In this document: positions 1 to 10,251 of the stretch, one piece after another
How the letters are laid out: the number at the start of each line of letters is the position of its first letter
How positions within the stretch are numbered: the first letter of the stretch is position 1
DNA from: Dactylonectria macrodidyma
Lineage: Eukaryota > Ascomycota > Sordariomycetes > Hypocreales > Nectriaceae
Direction: 5' to 3'
DNA: 64,000 bases
NCBI GenBank assembly: GCA_020744425.1
Contig: JAGMUV010000029.1
Coordinates: forward strand, 62,001-126,000
Notes under the pieces: generated by a model
What the model saw: the letters and a program-made list of their open reading frames with translations, nothing else
Databases searched by the model: none
Told to the model about the DNA's origin: nothing
Made by a program: the position numbers and the translations under genes

Positions 1-2510
1 CGGAAGCTTTGAAGAGCACTCAAAAACGGGACCTAAAGACAGCCGCCCACGCAGAAATCGGCTACCTAGTTGGATACGATTCGAACAACATCTTCAGGAT
101 CTGGATCCCGGAAAGGTCAGAGGTCCGGAGGGTCAGGGACGTCACATTCGACGAGAAAACCTTCTATGATCCTAAGAACCACCCAATCCCTCAGCCAATT
201 CGACAGCCTAGGGTGCGGTTCCTGCTTCCAGCCCACATTGACAGCGATAGTGATGAAGACGAGGAAATCAGGTCAACGATCGAGGTAGCCCTCGATGACC
301 CTGATCAGCACGAACAGCCCGATCAACATGACCTCGATAGGTCAGACGGACCCGAAGACACGGACCCGGACGACGCTACGGACCGTACCGAAGCCACACC
401 CGATCTAGCTAATCCGGACAGTCCGGGCAGCCCGGATCCGGAAGACCTAGCGTTCCAAGATCTAGATCTCAACGAGCAGGAAGACAAGGACTCTGACGAC
501 GACGATGACGAAGATCCCTATCTTCCGACCCCACAGACAACGGCACCGCCATCCGAAAGCCCGGATCCTCCATTTTCTACGCCGCCGGAACAGCCCGGCA
601 GCCCAACTAGCAGGCAACCTAGCCCGGAGCCGACACAGACGTCAGAGCCGGCTAGACGAGGGGGCCCACGAGGACCGCGAAGACCGTGGCCTGCTGCGTC
701 TCGAGCCTCAGACCGCATCAGGGGCCAAGGAACCGGCCCAGCAGACGAACCAGCTATCGATCCAATCCGAAAGGCTAGCTTTTTCAGCAGCTTCTTCAAC
801 GGAAGGGAAGAAAAGCTCCACAGACGGAACCTTCCGCCGGAACCTAGGACTTTCAAAGAGCTAGAAAATCACCCCTTTGGCCGCCAATTCAAGCAGGCCT
901 GCGAGATCCAGATGAGAGACCTGTGGGGTCAAGGGACCTTTGAGGCTGTTCTATCCGAACAGGCCAAAAAGACCCCTATCCCGACGACCTGGGTCTTTAA
1001 ATACAAGACGGATAAGCATGGGTTCCTTACGAAGTTCAAGGCCCGGCTCTGTGTCCGAGGGGATCTTCAGCCCCTTGACGACAAAGAGACCTATGCAGCA
1101 ACCTTAGCAGGAAGGTCCTTCCGGGTCCTTATGGCTATAGCAGCTAAATTCCAGCTAGAGGCTAGGCAGCTAGACGCAATCAACGCCTTCACCAACAGCC
1201 CACTAGACGAAGAAGTCTACATCCGCTGCCCGGATGGATTCAAACGGCACGGATGGAGTCTACGGCTACGAAAGGCCCTATACGGGCTACGCAGATCACC
1301 CTTACTGTGGCAACGAGACCTCCTTCAGACCTTCCAGCAGCTAGGTCTGCAGCAGTGTGCAGAAGACCCTTGTATCTGCAACAACAGCTGGCTGACCGTC
1401 TTCTTCTACGTTGACGATATCGTCTTGCTATATCGAACAAAGGATCAGCTAGCTGCTGAGACCCTGATCAATAGGCTCAAACAGCGGTATCAGATGCAGG
1501 ACCTTGGGGACCTTTCCTGGTTCCTAGGGATCCGAATTCTAAGGGATAAGCTAGCTAAGAAGCTGTGGCTCTGTCAGGACTCATACATCGAGAAAACAGC
1601 TGCCCGCTTTAAGGTCAAGCTAACCGACGATTTCAAAGGAAACCCTCTACCAACCAACGACCTACGGAAAAACCCGTATCAAGCCCAGCAGGACCAGGTG
1701 ATCCTATTCCAGCAGAAAGTCGGATCGATCAACTACATCGCAGTCATCAGCCGGCCTGACGTAGCTAAGGCCGCAGCCCGGCTAGCAGAACACTTACTCA
1801 ATCCAACGGAAGACCATCACCGGATCGCAGATAGGGTCATCATCTACCTCTACGCAACCCGATATCTAGCTATCCAATTCAGCGGTCAAAGCTCTCAAAT
1901 ACCGATCATTCAAATCGCAATTCCAATAGCCGGATCAGCAGCCGGATCAGCAGCCGCCCCGGGCCCGGCCGATCAGACGGATCAGGACCTCGAATTCCTA
2001 GTTGCATCAGACGCAGCCTTCGCAGACGACCCGAAGACCCGGAAATCGTCCCAAGGGATGATCATGACTCTGTTCGGCGGACCTATTAGCTGGAAAGCCG
2101 GGAAACAGGATACAGTTACAACTTCATCTACAGAAGCAGAGCTCCTTGCTTTCACACACACAGCTAAGGAAGCCCTAGCTACCCAACGGCTATTCCAACA
2201 GCTAGACCTTCAGCTAGACCAACAGCTAGTCATTCAGTGTGACAACCAACAGACGATCCGGCTCATCACTCTGCAGATCCCGCGGATCCGAACAGCCCTA
2301 CGGCACGTTGATATCCACAGCTGTTGGGCCCGGCAGTCCTACTTCAATGGATTATTTCAAGTCAAATACACGAAAACAGCAGAGATGCTAGCAGACGGTC
2401 TGACCAAGCCCCTGCCTGGTCAGAAATTCGAACTCTTCGTCAGACAGCTAGGACTTATTGATATCAGGAGTCTAATCGAGACACAGATCGAGACAGATGA
2501 CGAGGGCTAG
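1..2510 (+). CDS. Ty1/copia retrotransposon Pol, 3' part (reverse transcriptase and RNase H)
   Basis: Open from the left edge to a TAG at 2508, so the 5' end (gag, protease, most of integrase) lies outside the window. The first ~60 residues resemble the integrase C-terminal tail. An acidic, Pro-rich low-complexity linker (about residues 70-260) precedes an RVT_2 reverse transcriptase (about 290-530) with the catalytic YVDD near residue 465. A Ty1-type RNase H follows, with the SDAAFADD acidic cluster near 665 and SSTEAELLA near 705. The protein copies element RNA into DNA inside virus-like particles. No internal stop is present over 833 codons, so this copy is young or escaped RIP. It is followed by a G-run and a putative 3' LTR. 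Family call is firm; autonomy cannot be judged. Confidence 0.93.
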   Translation, partial: EALKSTQKRDLKTAAHAEIGYLVGYDSNNIFRIWIPERSEVRRVRDVTFDEKTFYDPKNHPIPQPIRQPRVRFLLPAHIDSDSDEDEEIRSTIEVALDDPDQHEQPDQHDLDRSDGPEDTDPDDATDRTEATPDLANPDSPGSPDPEDLAFQDLDLNEQEDKDSDDDDDEDPYLPTPQTTAPPSESPDPPFSTPPEQPGSPTSRQPSPEPTQTSEPARRGGPRGPRRPWPAASRASDRIRGQGTGPADEPAIDPIRKASFFSSFFNGREEKLHRRNLPPEPRTFKELENHPFGRQFKQACEIQMRDLWGQGTFEAVLSEQAKKTPIPTTWVFKYKTDKHGFLTKFKARLCVRGDLQPLDDKETYAATLAGRSFRVLMAIAAKFQLEARQLDAINAFTNSPLDEEVYIRCPDGFKRHGWSLRLRKALYGLRRSPLLWQRDLLQTFQQLGLQQCAEDPCICNNSWLTVFFYVDDIVLLYRTKDQLAAETLINRLKQRYQMQDLGDLSWFLGIRILRDKLAKKLWLCQDSYIEKTAARFKVKLTDDFKGNPLPTNDLRKNPYQAQQDQVILFQQKVGSINYIAVISRPDVAKAAARLAEHLLNPTEDHHRIADRVIIYLYATRYLAIQFSGQSSQIPIIQIAIPIAGSAAGSAAAPGPADQTDQDLEFLVASDAAFADDPKTRKSSQGMIMTLFGGPISWKAGKQDTVTTSSTEAELLAFTHTAKEALATQRLFQQLDLQLDQQLVIQCDNQQTIRLITLQIPRIRTALRHVDIHSCWARQSYFNGLFQVKYTKTAEMLADGLTKPLPGQKFELFVRQLGLIDIRSLIETQIETDDEG

Positions 2511-2657
2511 CAGAGCCCGATTTCCTTCTATCAGTCTTTTCCTTCAATTTCCTATCCCTATTTTCCTAGCCTACGCAACAACCGTCCTTCCAACAAGGGC
2601 CATTTTCCTATATTTCCTATCTATTCAGTTTGAATCCCCATTCAACCTGGGGGGGTA

Positions 2658-2880
2658 TGTCACATCTATCAACTGTTGAGACTGAAGATAAAGTCTCAAA
2701 GGCTCGGATCTCTAATAAACCGGTCTCAAAGACCCGGCTTCCTAACAAGCCGGTCTCGAAGACCCGGATCCCTTGGGATCCGGTCTACCGAGAACCTTAT
2801 CATAGCTATGAGGGCAACCTACAAATAGGTCTGCCGCGAGCCCTCAGTTAGATAGAAATCAAGAGCTTCTACTTACATCA
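2658..2880 (+). repeat. Putative 3' LTR of the copia element
   Basis: A purine-rich tract (2648-2655, run of G) is followed by TGTCACATC at 2658, and the segment ends near TTACATCA at 2880, directly before Harbinger sequence. It contains about three imperfect ~30-bp tandem units (2692-2785) with the core GGTCTCAAAGACCCGG. The 5' LTR lies outside the window, so LTR identity and the target duplication cannot be tested. Confidence 0.6.
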
Positions 2881-2882
2881 CA

Positions 2883-3556
2883 ATGCACCCTTCCTATCAG
2901 ATGCAACAGGTACCATCCATCAGGACCGCTGCGAGCACATTCTGCGAGACCTGGCTCTTCCGATTGAAGAACTGTGCCTTATACGCTGTTGGCACCCACG
3001 CTGAGATGTGTGTTCCATCGAGGGCGCCAATACAGCCAGAAAACGGGGAATGCCTTGGGTTTCGAATGACTTCCAAGCCGAGGAAGTTATCCTCGGGCTG
3101 GGTGACGAAGCTTCGGTGCAACAGTTGCATCCCTTTGAGTATGTATTGGAAGATCCTTGACACCGAGCTCTGAGTAATACGAAATAGGTAAGCTGCTTAG
3201 CGTTGTGATGCTCCGTGGCCACATATCCAAAGGAATATCATAACTTTCTGTTCAATGAACTGATACCGGGTGCCTCTCACACTCGCGTGGGTTTGAAGCC
3301 ATTCACACAGCGTGTGGAAGGTTTCTTTATCCATGCGGAAAAGGTCATAGAATTTCCGGTCTGATCCCTCCAGCAGAGCATTAGCATACTGACGCGCACC
3401 AACAGGCCCTCCCGCGTGTATGACCCGTCGAATCCCTTCATCTCCCTCGTCTTCCGGCTGGTCTAGGAACATCATGAAAGCTGCCGCTGTGGCTGCTAGC
3501 ACCATTGGCGTTGGATCTGTTGCAATAATGACACGCTGTCGCCGGGTTGACATCAC
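2883..3556 (-). pseudogene. PIF/Harbinger-type transposase, N-terminal part, truncated
   Basis: Reading from 3556 down, one frame gives the HARBI1-like N-terminal region (FRMDKETFHTLCEWL) and the start of the DDE nuclease (CIGALDGTHISAW, with the first catalytic Asp). A single TAA at 3199-3197 interrupts it; CAA-to-TAA is the change RIP produces. The frame ends at DGTCCI followed by two stops about 15 bases before the copia LTR, where the family would continue into the rest of the nuclease. I infer that the copia element inserted here and that the missing half lies left of the window. It would have been a cut-and-paste transposase. Confidence 0.75.
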
Positions 3557-4267
3557 TGTAGGGGCTGTCGGCGCTGTGTCGCACCCTTGTATGTGATCTA
3601 CGCCCTAGGAAGCGACAGGCTTACGACTCCTCCATCACGCAGATAATCGTCGTTTCGGGAAAATTGAGATTTGGCAGAATTGATGGCAAATGCCCCGGTT
3701 TTCAGGGCCAAAAGGGGCCTAGATGCCAGGATGCTATCGTCAAAGAGGAAAAACGCGAAAAGGTACGAACAGACACTTGCATAACTCTCCAAATCTCAAT
3801 TACGCTTTTTTGGTGGCTCCATTCATACTAATTCGGGCTTAGTGATGCGATAAATTCTTTTCCTGTCCCCGCTCTGTACCATGATTACGATAAACCCGTC
3901 GAGAAGATCAGGCCCTAATAAACCGCGATCTGTTGTCAGGTGTCCGCTCTCGGCTTGGGAATCAATCCTAAAGGATGTTGTTAAAGGGAACTGGGGTCCG
4001 GCGTTTAGATGCCTCAGGCAACAACTCGAGATCTGTCAGGAAAACCCGGAAATGCCTCGTCAGATAGGGGGATTTCCGGAAGACAGACAAGATGAAGGAG
4101 ACAGCAAGAACAGCGTGCTAGCTGATCAATTTTGACACTTGCCTCAACACAGGCTACATCATCATTATCACTTTATCTGCATAATTGCATTACATCAGGT
4201 CTATGACCGTCTCGCCGCTGGTCACGAGTCTGACATTACCTCAGCAAGCTCAGCTGTATTAGCCGCC
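3557..4267. other. No recognisable gene
   Basis: About 0.7 kb of mixed-composition sequence. An 84-codon frame at 3881-4135 shows no family resemblance. The segment 4236-4252 (TTACCTCAGCAAGCTCAG) recurs inverted just outside the right end of the MULE-like element (8361-8377). Confidence 0.5.
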
Positions 4268-5100
4268 AATGGTCTGGGGATCTCATACACGCACAGCCGG
4301 CTGTGCGTTTAATATCACGTGACTTTTTCGCACAGCCGGCTGTGCAAATAAGATTCGTTATGTAAGCCCAATCCGTGTGTGAGTAAGAGATGTGCCTCTT
4401 CCATCCACAGAAATAGCTTCTATGCACACAAATGAAGATAGATAGTGATGTGCTGTATTTGTATCTGATCAATTGATCATATTCCATCCCTCTGTAACAT
4501 CCCAGTCTGCCCAGGGCCGTGAAGAACACGCAATGCCTCCTCACAACACCACAGCTATAAGTGAATCACTTCATACATCGTAGTATATAAAGCAAAGGCT
4601 TCTCTCTTGTAGAAAGCTCTTTATTCTTATATTAAAGCATTATAGAATACTATCAAGGTGGCTTCATTTAATCCAAACAACACTCAGAACATCCCCATCT
4701 ATGTATGCCCTCAGACATCAACACAGGCTGGGGCAATTTACCTTTCAAATCAGAACTAACAGTACGTTCTGCGGCTTATCAGCAACAATCAGCAATAACT
4801 AATGCATACTTCACCTGATTTTGCAAACCGATTCGGTCTTGAGGGTTGGTGGAGGCAAAATACCTCGCCAAATGACCCAAGGTCCCCCCAATCTCTGTAT
4901 AGGCAGAACCCTCAAGCCCTAGTAACAGCACAGACTACTCAATTTGGGCGACTGATACACTGGCGCCCGGGCGCCATTTTAAAATTGGCGCCTGGGCGCT
5001 TTTTCTGACTAATCATCTCAAAAGCGCGCCTCCCCACTGGCACGTGTGTGGGACGCGCCATGAGGCCCAGTAAATTGAGTCGCGAAGCAACTAGACGACG

Positions 5101-7766
5101 ATGGGGCAGACATCATTTGTCCATAATGTCCTCCCGCCGGAAGGCGAATATGAATCACGAGAGTCCCTATTCAAAGCAATTAATGCTTGGGCGAAGCCTC
5201 GAGGATATGCATTCACAACGGGAAAGTCTTCTAAGACACCCAACGGCCGGGTTAAAGTCGTGTACGCATGCGATCGGAACAGACTACCGCCGAGCAATTC
5301 GACTGCACGAGTACGCCGCACCTCAAGTCGAAAAACAGGGTGCAAGTTCTCAGTGCTTGCTAAGTAATCATTAGATGGACGTACCTGGATCCTCGGCTAT
5401 CGACCAGACAAAGAATGCGCCAAGCACAATCACCCACCAAGCGAAGACCCATCTGCTCACCCGGCGCATCGCCGACTTGAAGAGCGAGATGCAGCAACTG
5501 TTTCAAACCTTGCGACATCTGGAATTGCTCCACGAGATATTAGGACTTATCTCCATAACCACTCGGATACCCTTGCAACTCAGCGAGACATCTATAATCA
5601 GATTGCGGTAACAAGGAGAGATTTGCGTGAAGGTCAGAGCAGCATTCAAGCACTAGTTGATCAATTGCATGAAGAGGGTTTCTGGTGCCGAGTCCGATTG
5701 GACTCAGACAATCGGCTGACAGCCATATTCTTCGCCCACCCAGACTCGGTTGCATACCTGCAATGCAACCCGGATGTCTTGTTGTTGGATTGCACCTACA
5801 AGACGAACAAGCATGAGATGCCACTCCTTGACATGGTCGGAGTCGATTCCTGTCAGCGGTCCTTCTGTATAGCATTTGCCTTCCTCTCAGGCGAGTCAGA
5901 AGAAGACTACTCATGGGCACTGCAACATCTCAGGTCACTATATCAGCGTGATCTTCCTTCTGTCGTCTTGACTGACCGATGTCTGGCTGCAATGAACGCT
6001 GCTGCAGTTTGGTTCTCTAATTCCAAAGCGCTGCTTTGCCTGTGGCATGTCAACAAGGCGGTTCTTCAGCGCTGCCGGCCGTTCTTTGCTCCGAAGGGCG
6101 ACCAAGCAACAGACCAGGTAGAAGACAAGGCGTGGCAGGAATTCTACGCATTCTGGCACTCGATTGTGGCTTCGCCAAACGAAAAGATATTCGAGGAGCG
6201 TTTGGCCGAGTTTGAGCTCAAGTACGGCGAGAAATACCACGAGTCAGTTGGGTATATCAAGATGTACTAGCTCGGGCCGCACAAAGAGATGATTGTCAAA
6301 GCATGGGTGGATGAGCACTTACACTTCGGCAACGTGGCCACCTCGAGGCAGGTGGCTTGCGGTATCTGGCGCGGGATGGAAACTAATGTGTGCGCTTCAG
6401 GGCTGAAGGCATCCATTCGCTGATGAAGTCGCATATCAAGACATCTACATTCGACCTGTTTGACGTTTGGCAGGCAATGAAGCACGCCATCGCAAACCAA
6501 CTCAAGGAGCTGAAATATATGCGAGTCTCTCAATAACTACGGACCCCTCTTGATGTCTCTGGAGTACTGTTCGAGGCGGTACGAGGCTGGGTTTCACACC
6601 ATGCTTTGCGCAAGGTGCAAGAATAACGGCAGTTGCTCCAGAGGCCAGACAGAGCTCTCTGTAGCCAGACTTTCACATCCTCATATGGGCTTCCATGCTC
6701 TCACACCTTGAAGAGACTAGAGGAAGAGAGGCAAAGCCTTTTGCTCGAGCATTTCCATCCCCATTGGCATTTGAATCGAGATGTAGCTCAGCCACAACCC
6801 GTATTAGAACCAAGACGAGTCGCAAATCAACTCACTGTGAGACACAGTCAACCAGCGACGAGCACCAAGCGCGAACCTTCTGGATTTGAGGCGGTTAAAC
6901 CTACCAAGAGAGCTCCTAGCAAATGCAGCAAATGCCATGCAATTGGCCATATTATGACCTCAAGGGACTGTCCGCTGAAGTTCAAGGAGTTTCCCACGGG
7001 TGTAGCGCAAGTGTCAAGTCCTGTCCCGCAGTTGGACGAAGCTCCAGAAATGGCTATAGTTCCTCCTTTAACTGGTTCGGCGGAGAGCGCTTCGGTGACA
7101 CGGCATGCAATTTTGCCCGATACAATGATGGAAGTTCCTGCGGAAGCCAGTCAGCTCTCTCCCTTTGCTGTACCTACGCCACTTATCCGCTCTCCTCCTA
7201 TAATGGCTCCACCTATTGCTTCTCCCCCCTCTATCACGCCGGAATGCACAGCTCAGATCTCACCAAGATCTGCCAGCGAAGAGCCTGTGGCTAGGGAGGC
7301 GCCTCTTTTGCGTGATTCCCCTTTGCAATCATCCCCACATTACGATTCCCCAGAGGCTATATATGGAAGATATGTCGCCGCCAGAAACGCATGGTACACA
7401 GCGCAGCCCCCTGGCAGCATCAAGACCAACCAGCAGTACCGCAGGGCGATGGGGCTTCCACTCAGATATGATAAACAGAGTTACGAGTGGTGCCTGGACT
7501 ACAAACAGATGTCCAAGCGCTGTATCACCACAACAGGGTTAAGAGAATGGACAAAAGAGGAGATGATGTCATATCTGGACTGGAGTAAAGCGGAGGATGA
7601 GCGCGTTGAAGCCGAGGTCGCCAAAGAAATGGGTGGTAATCCTCTAGCAAATAAGAGGAAAGGCTTGAAAGACATCTGGAAGAGCGTAGAAAGAGATAGT
7701 AAGGAACAGCAAGCCTTGCACTCTACCGCTGACATGGCAGAACGGTGCATCATAGTGAAAACATAA
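5101..7766 (+). pseudogene. MULE transposase of element B, inactivated by four stops
   Basis: Translation from the ATG at 5101 gives a FAR1-like DNA-binding region, the MULE DDE domain (LLLDCTYKTNKHEMPLLD near 5780, VLTDRCLAAMN near 5970, LCLWHVNKAVL near 6040), and a CCHC zinc knuckle (CSKCHAIGH near 6925). The C-terminal segment is conserved with element C. In-frame stops lie at 5365 (TAA), 6268 (TAG), 6534 (TAA) and 6624 (TAA). Restoring the frame near 6350 needs removal of 53 bp (6348-6400) that begins GC, ends CAG and contains ACTAAT; this looks like a GC-AG intron absent from element C. It encoded the cut-and-paste enzyme for this family; B now needs help in trans. Confidence 0.88.
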
Positions 7767-7962
7767 GCAGTGTTTTATTTTTTTTTCATATTTTTTATTT
7801 TTTACTCTTTATATTATTTTTAATTATTATTGTTATTGCTACATTTGAGTCTTTAATTTTTAATTATTCTTTCTTTATTTATTTATTTATACACAAAGAC
7901 TTCGATTGGTAGTTAGTATGTAGAAAGAAGGTGCTTCTTTGTGAAGCCCATCTCGCATGCAA
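7767..7962. other. AT-rich 3' untranslated part of element B
   Basis: Low-complexity T/A-rich sequence between the transposase stop and the right TIR. No other feature seen. Confidence 0.5.
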
Positions 7963-8361
7963 TGGGGAGGCGCGCTTTTGAGATGATTAGTCAGAAAAAG
8001 CGCCCAGGCGCCAATTTTAAAATGGCGCCCGGGCGCCAGTGTATCAGTCGCCCTCAATTTGGTCCTCAAGGTCAGCCCGTTAGTGAATTTCCACGCCCAT
8101 GGGGATAGGCATAGCATCATCAGGGAAGGGAATGGGAACGCCAATTGGGTTCATAGTAGCTGAAAGAAGGCGCGGCAGGTTAAATTGATGTCACGGAAGC
8201 TGTTGATCGTTGAATTGGGGCCCCAATTTGCACTAATTTGCAGTATGTTACCCCTTTTTGGGCTTACATAACGAATCTTATTTGCACAGCCGGCTGTGCG
8301 AAAAAGTCACGTGATATTAAACGCACAGCCGGCTGTGCGTGTATGAGATCCCAATGGTCTG

Positions 8362-9302
8362 AGCTTGCTGAGGTAATTACCCCTTACTGGAAGAACTAAT
8401 GCCCGAAATGGACTGAGCTTGCTTCTAACAAAGATTGAGATCCCTTACCCACCGTAATTTGAAGCCCAAAAAGGACGAGCAGCCCACACCCAACCTAGCT
8501 CTCACGCCCCTGAGTCGCCTTTCCCAACAGCCCCACGACACCGATTCCGCCCAAGGCGCAGTAGCTAACAGCAACAGCATGATTAGCTGCGTCGAAGAGA
8601 TCAAGAAGGCTAAGTGTCTCACGAAACGAGTTGTGCAACGAAGGGTGTGGGCCGAAAAGATTGTATTTTCGCTGCTTTCTTCTATCTAAGGGAGCGGCAA
8701 AGGTTGTCCTCTTCTACCTATGTTCAATCTGCCGATATCATAAGCAGCAGGCTGCTGCCTGATGCTAGTTGTAGTCGTTCACTCTCATCGTGAACAAGTT
8801 CACGATGAGAGTGATCCTTGCCTCATTTCTATCCTCATTCCATGAAATTTATTACGTCGGGGAGGACTAAACCTCATAGAGCCAGCACGCTAGGCTAATT
8901 AGGTTTCTAACACTTCGTCTGTACTCTGTGCTCCGTACCCGACCTTTAATTCTTTTAGCACGCTCAGTGCGAGACACACTCGTCTAAGTCCCTGGATTGT
9001 GGGTGGTCTGTGCTTTGATGAGGTGGGGCCAGACTATTGCGCGCCCGTGTGTCGCGTGGCGAGTCGCGACGTGGAATCCATGCGGTGCCATTCTCGCCAT
9101 TACAAAATTCCAAGCCGTGCTTCACAATTCCAGAACGTCCCTGGGTCCTGTCAATACTGGCACTGGAGTTCAGCTTGCCTGAGGGGTCCTTTCTGCTGAT
9201 TGGACGTTATATCGGCACGGACCATCTTCTCATGCAGACTTTGTCCCCAACTTTCTTGTGTGTTTGGATATTCTTCCGTCATTGTCCAACTCCAGCGACG
9301 TC
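8362..9302. other. Intergenic, one perfect hairpin, no gene
   Basis: Contains an 84-codon frame (8435-8689) of unknown nature and a 36-bp perfect inverted repeat listed separately. Nothing else recognised. Confidence 0.45.
8779..8814. repeat. Perfect 17-bp inverted repeat with 2-base loop
   Basis: TCACTCTCATCGTGAAC, AA, then its exact reverse complement. It could form a strong DNA or RNA hairpin. Not followed by a T-run; about 490 bp upstream of the BAH/PHD gene start. Confidence 0.8.
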
Positions 9303-10251
9303 ATGGCGGCCGGTATCCAGGGAAAGTGGCACGTCGCCAATGGCTTGGTGGGATCGCCATCCCAAGAGAAAAACGGTTACCGCCAGCGCAAGCGCAAGCG
9401 CTCTCCTGCTGGGACACTGAAGGCGAAGGCTCAGCAAAGCCCTTTTTCACTTTCGGGGACTCTAGCGCAAGACGAGTTGATCGACTACTACACAGTTGAA
9501 CCCCGCCAACAATGGGACAAAATGAGCCGATACAATAGCTTTATCCGTACGACCACGCAGACCACTCCCTTTATCAAAGCACTAACAATTTATTGTAGTT
9601 AGGAACAGGAAATTCGAGCGCGGAGACTTCGTTCTGGTGGCTAACGAAATAACTGTCAAGAAAGCGAATAATGCACGAGACTCGAAACAGACGACCGGCG
9701 AATCGAGTCACTTCTGGATCGCCTACATCCTAGAAATTAGAGCAGCTGATGAGAATAGGGTGTTTGCTCGGGTTTACTGGATGTACTGGCCAGATGAACT
9801 GCCGCCAGGTACGATCAACGGCAAGAAATCCATCCGAGGACGCCAGCTATACCACGGTCGTAATGAGCTTATAGCGTCTAACCACAGTGAGCGATGCAAA
9901 ATAAATGCTCTAATATGAGTTAGTAACACAATCTAGTGGATGTTATCGATGTACTGTCCGTCGAGGGGCCTGCATCCGTAAAGCAATGGATGGAATCCTC
10001 AGATGATGAGTTTAATTCTGATTTCTTTTGGCGACAGAGATTTAACTATTATCAGAAACGACTCACGGTGGGTCTCTCTAAGCAAACTATCAGCTCACCA
10101 CTAATCCACATAGTCTGCCCAACCAATTTGTAGATGCAAGCTCCCTGCTAACCCACATCGACGCACAATCGGCTGCTCAATATGCGGCATGTGGTTTCAT
10201 GAATGGTGCCTTATACGGGACACTCTTGAACGGCTTCGAAATACACTATAG
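9303..10251 (+). CDS. BAH-domain / PHD-like zinc finger protein, four exons
   Basis: Exons 9303-9546, 9599-9886, 9937-10067 and 10114-10251 are joined by introns of 52, 50 and 46 bp, each GT-AG. All phases close to give 266 residues. Exon 2 encodes a BAH domain (FWIAYILEIRAADENRVFAR, VYWMYWPDELPPG), a chromatin-binding module. Exon 4 encodes a Cys/His-rich PHD-like finger (CRCKLPANPHRRTIGCSICG, then MWFHEWC). Both domains bind histones or nucleosomes, so a nuclear chromatin-reader role is inferred. The ATG at 9303 follows poorly conserved sequence. Past the TAG at 10249 the same frame continues with family-like sequence to 10626 with one more TAG, so the protein may once have been longer. It sits between transposons. 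Confidence 0.7.

Larger units (their letters stand above)
4947..8052 (+). mobile_element. MULE element B, 90-bp TIRs, 9-bp target duplication, nested in A
   Basis: Perfect 90-bp inverted ends (4947-5036 and 7963-8052) start GGCGACTGATACACT and are flanked by the 9-bp direct repeat CTCAATTTG (4938-4946, 8053-8061). Each TIR has two GC-rich palindromic blocks, GGCGCCCGGGCGCC and the near-palindrome GGCGCCTGGGCGC, separated by an AT spacer. The element carries one degraded transposase gene. Identical TIRs and an intact duplication show that insertion into A was fairly recent. Confidence 0.92.
4277..8352. mobile_element. MULE-like element A, non-coding, 95-bp TIRs, 9-bp target duplication
   Basis: The 95-bp ends (4277-4371 and 8258-8352) are perfect inverted copies. 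They are flanked by the 9-bp direct repeat AATGGTCTG (4268-4276 and 8353-8361), the duplication size typical of Mutator-like elements. Each TIR holds the 16-mer palindrome GCACAGCCGGCTGTGC twice, with CACGTGA between them and CGTTATGTAAG near the inner edge. Removing nested element B leaves about 0.96 kb without an ORF, so A is non-autonomous and must depend on a transposase in trans. The TIR layout matches element C (13825-17124). Confidence 0.88.

Noticed and set aside
518..856. Long antisense frame within the copia element
   Set aside because: Overlaps the low-complexity Pro/Asp linker of the Pol protein; composition artefact.
3881..4135. 84-codon frame between Harbinger and MULE A
   Set aside because: No motif, no splice context, no conservation that can be argued from sequence.
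5375..5611. Separate small ORF within MULE B
   Set aside because: The transposase frame runs through this stretch without a stop; the small ORF is out of frame.
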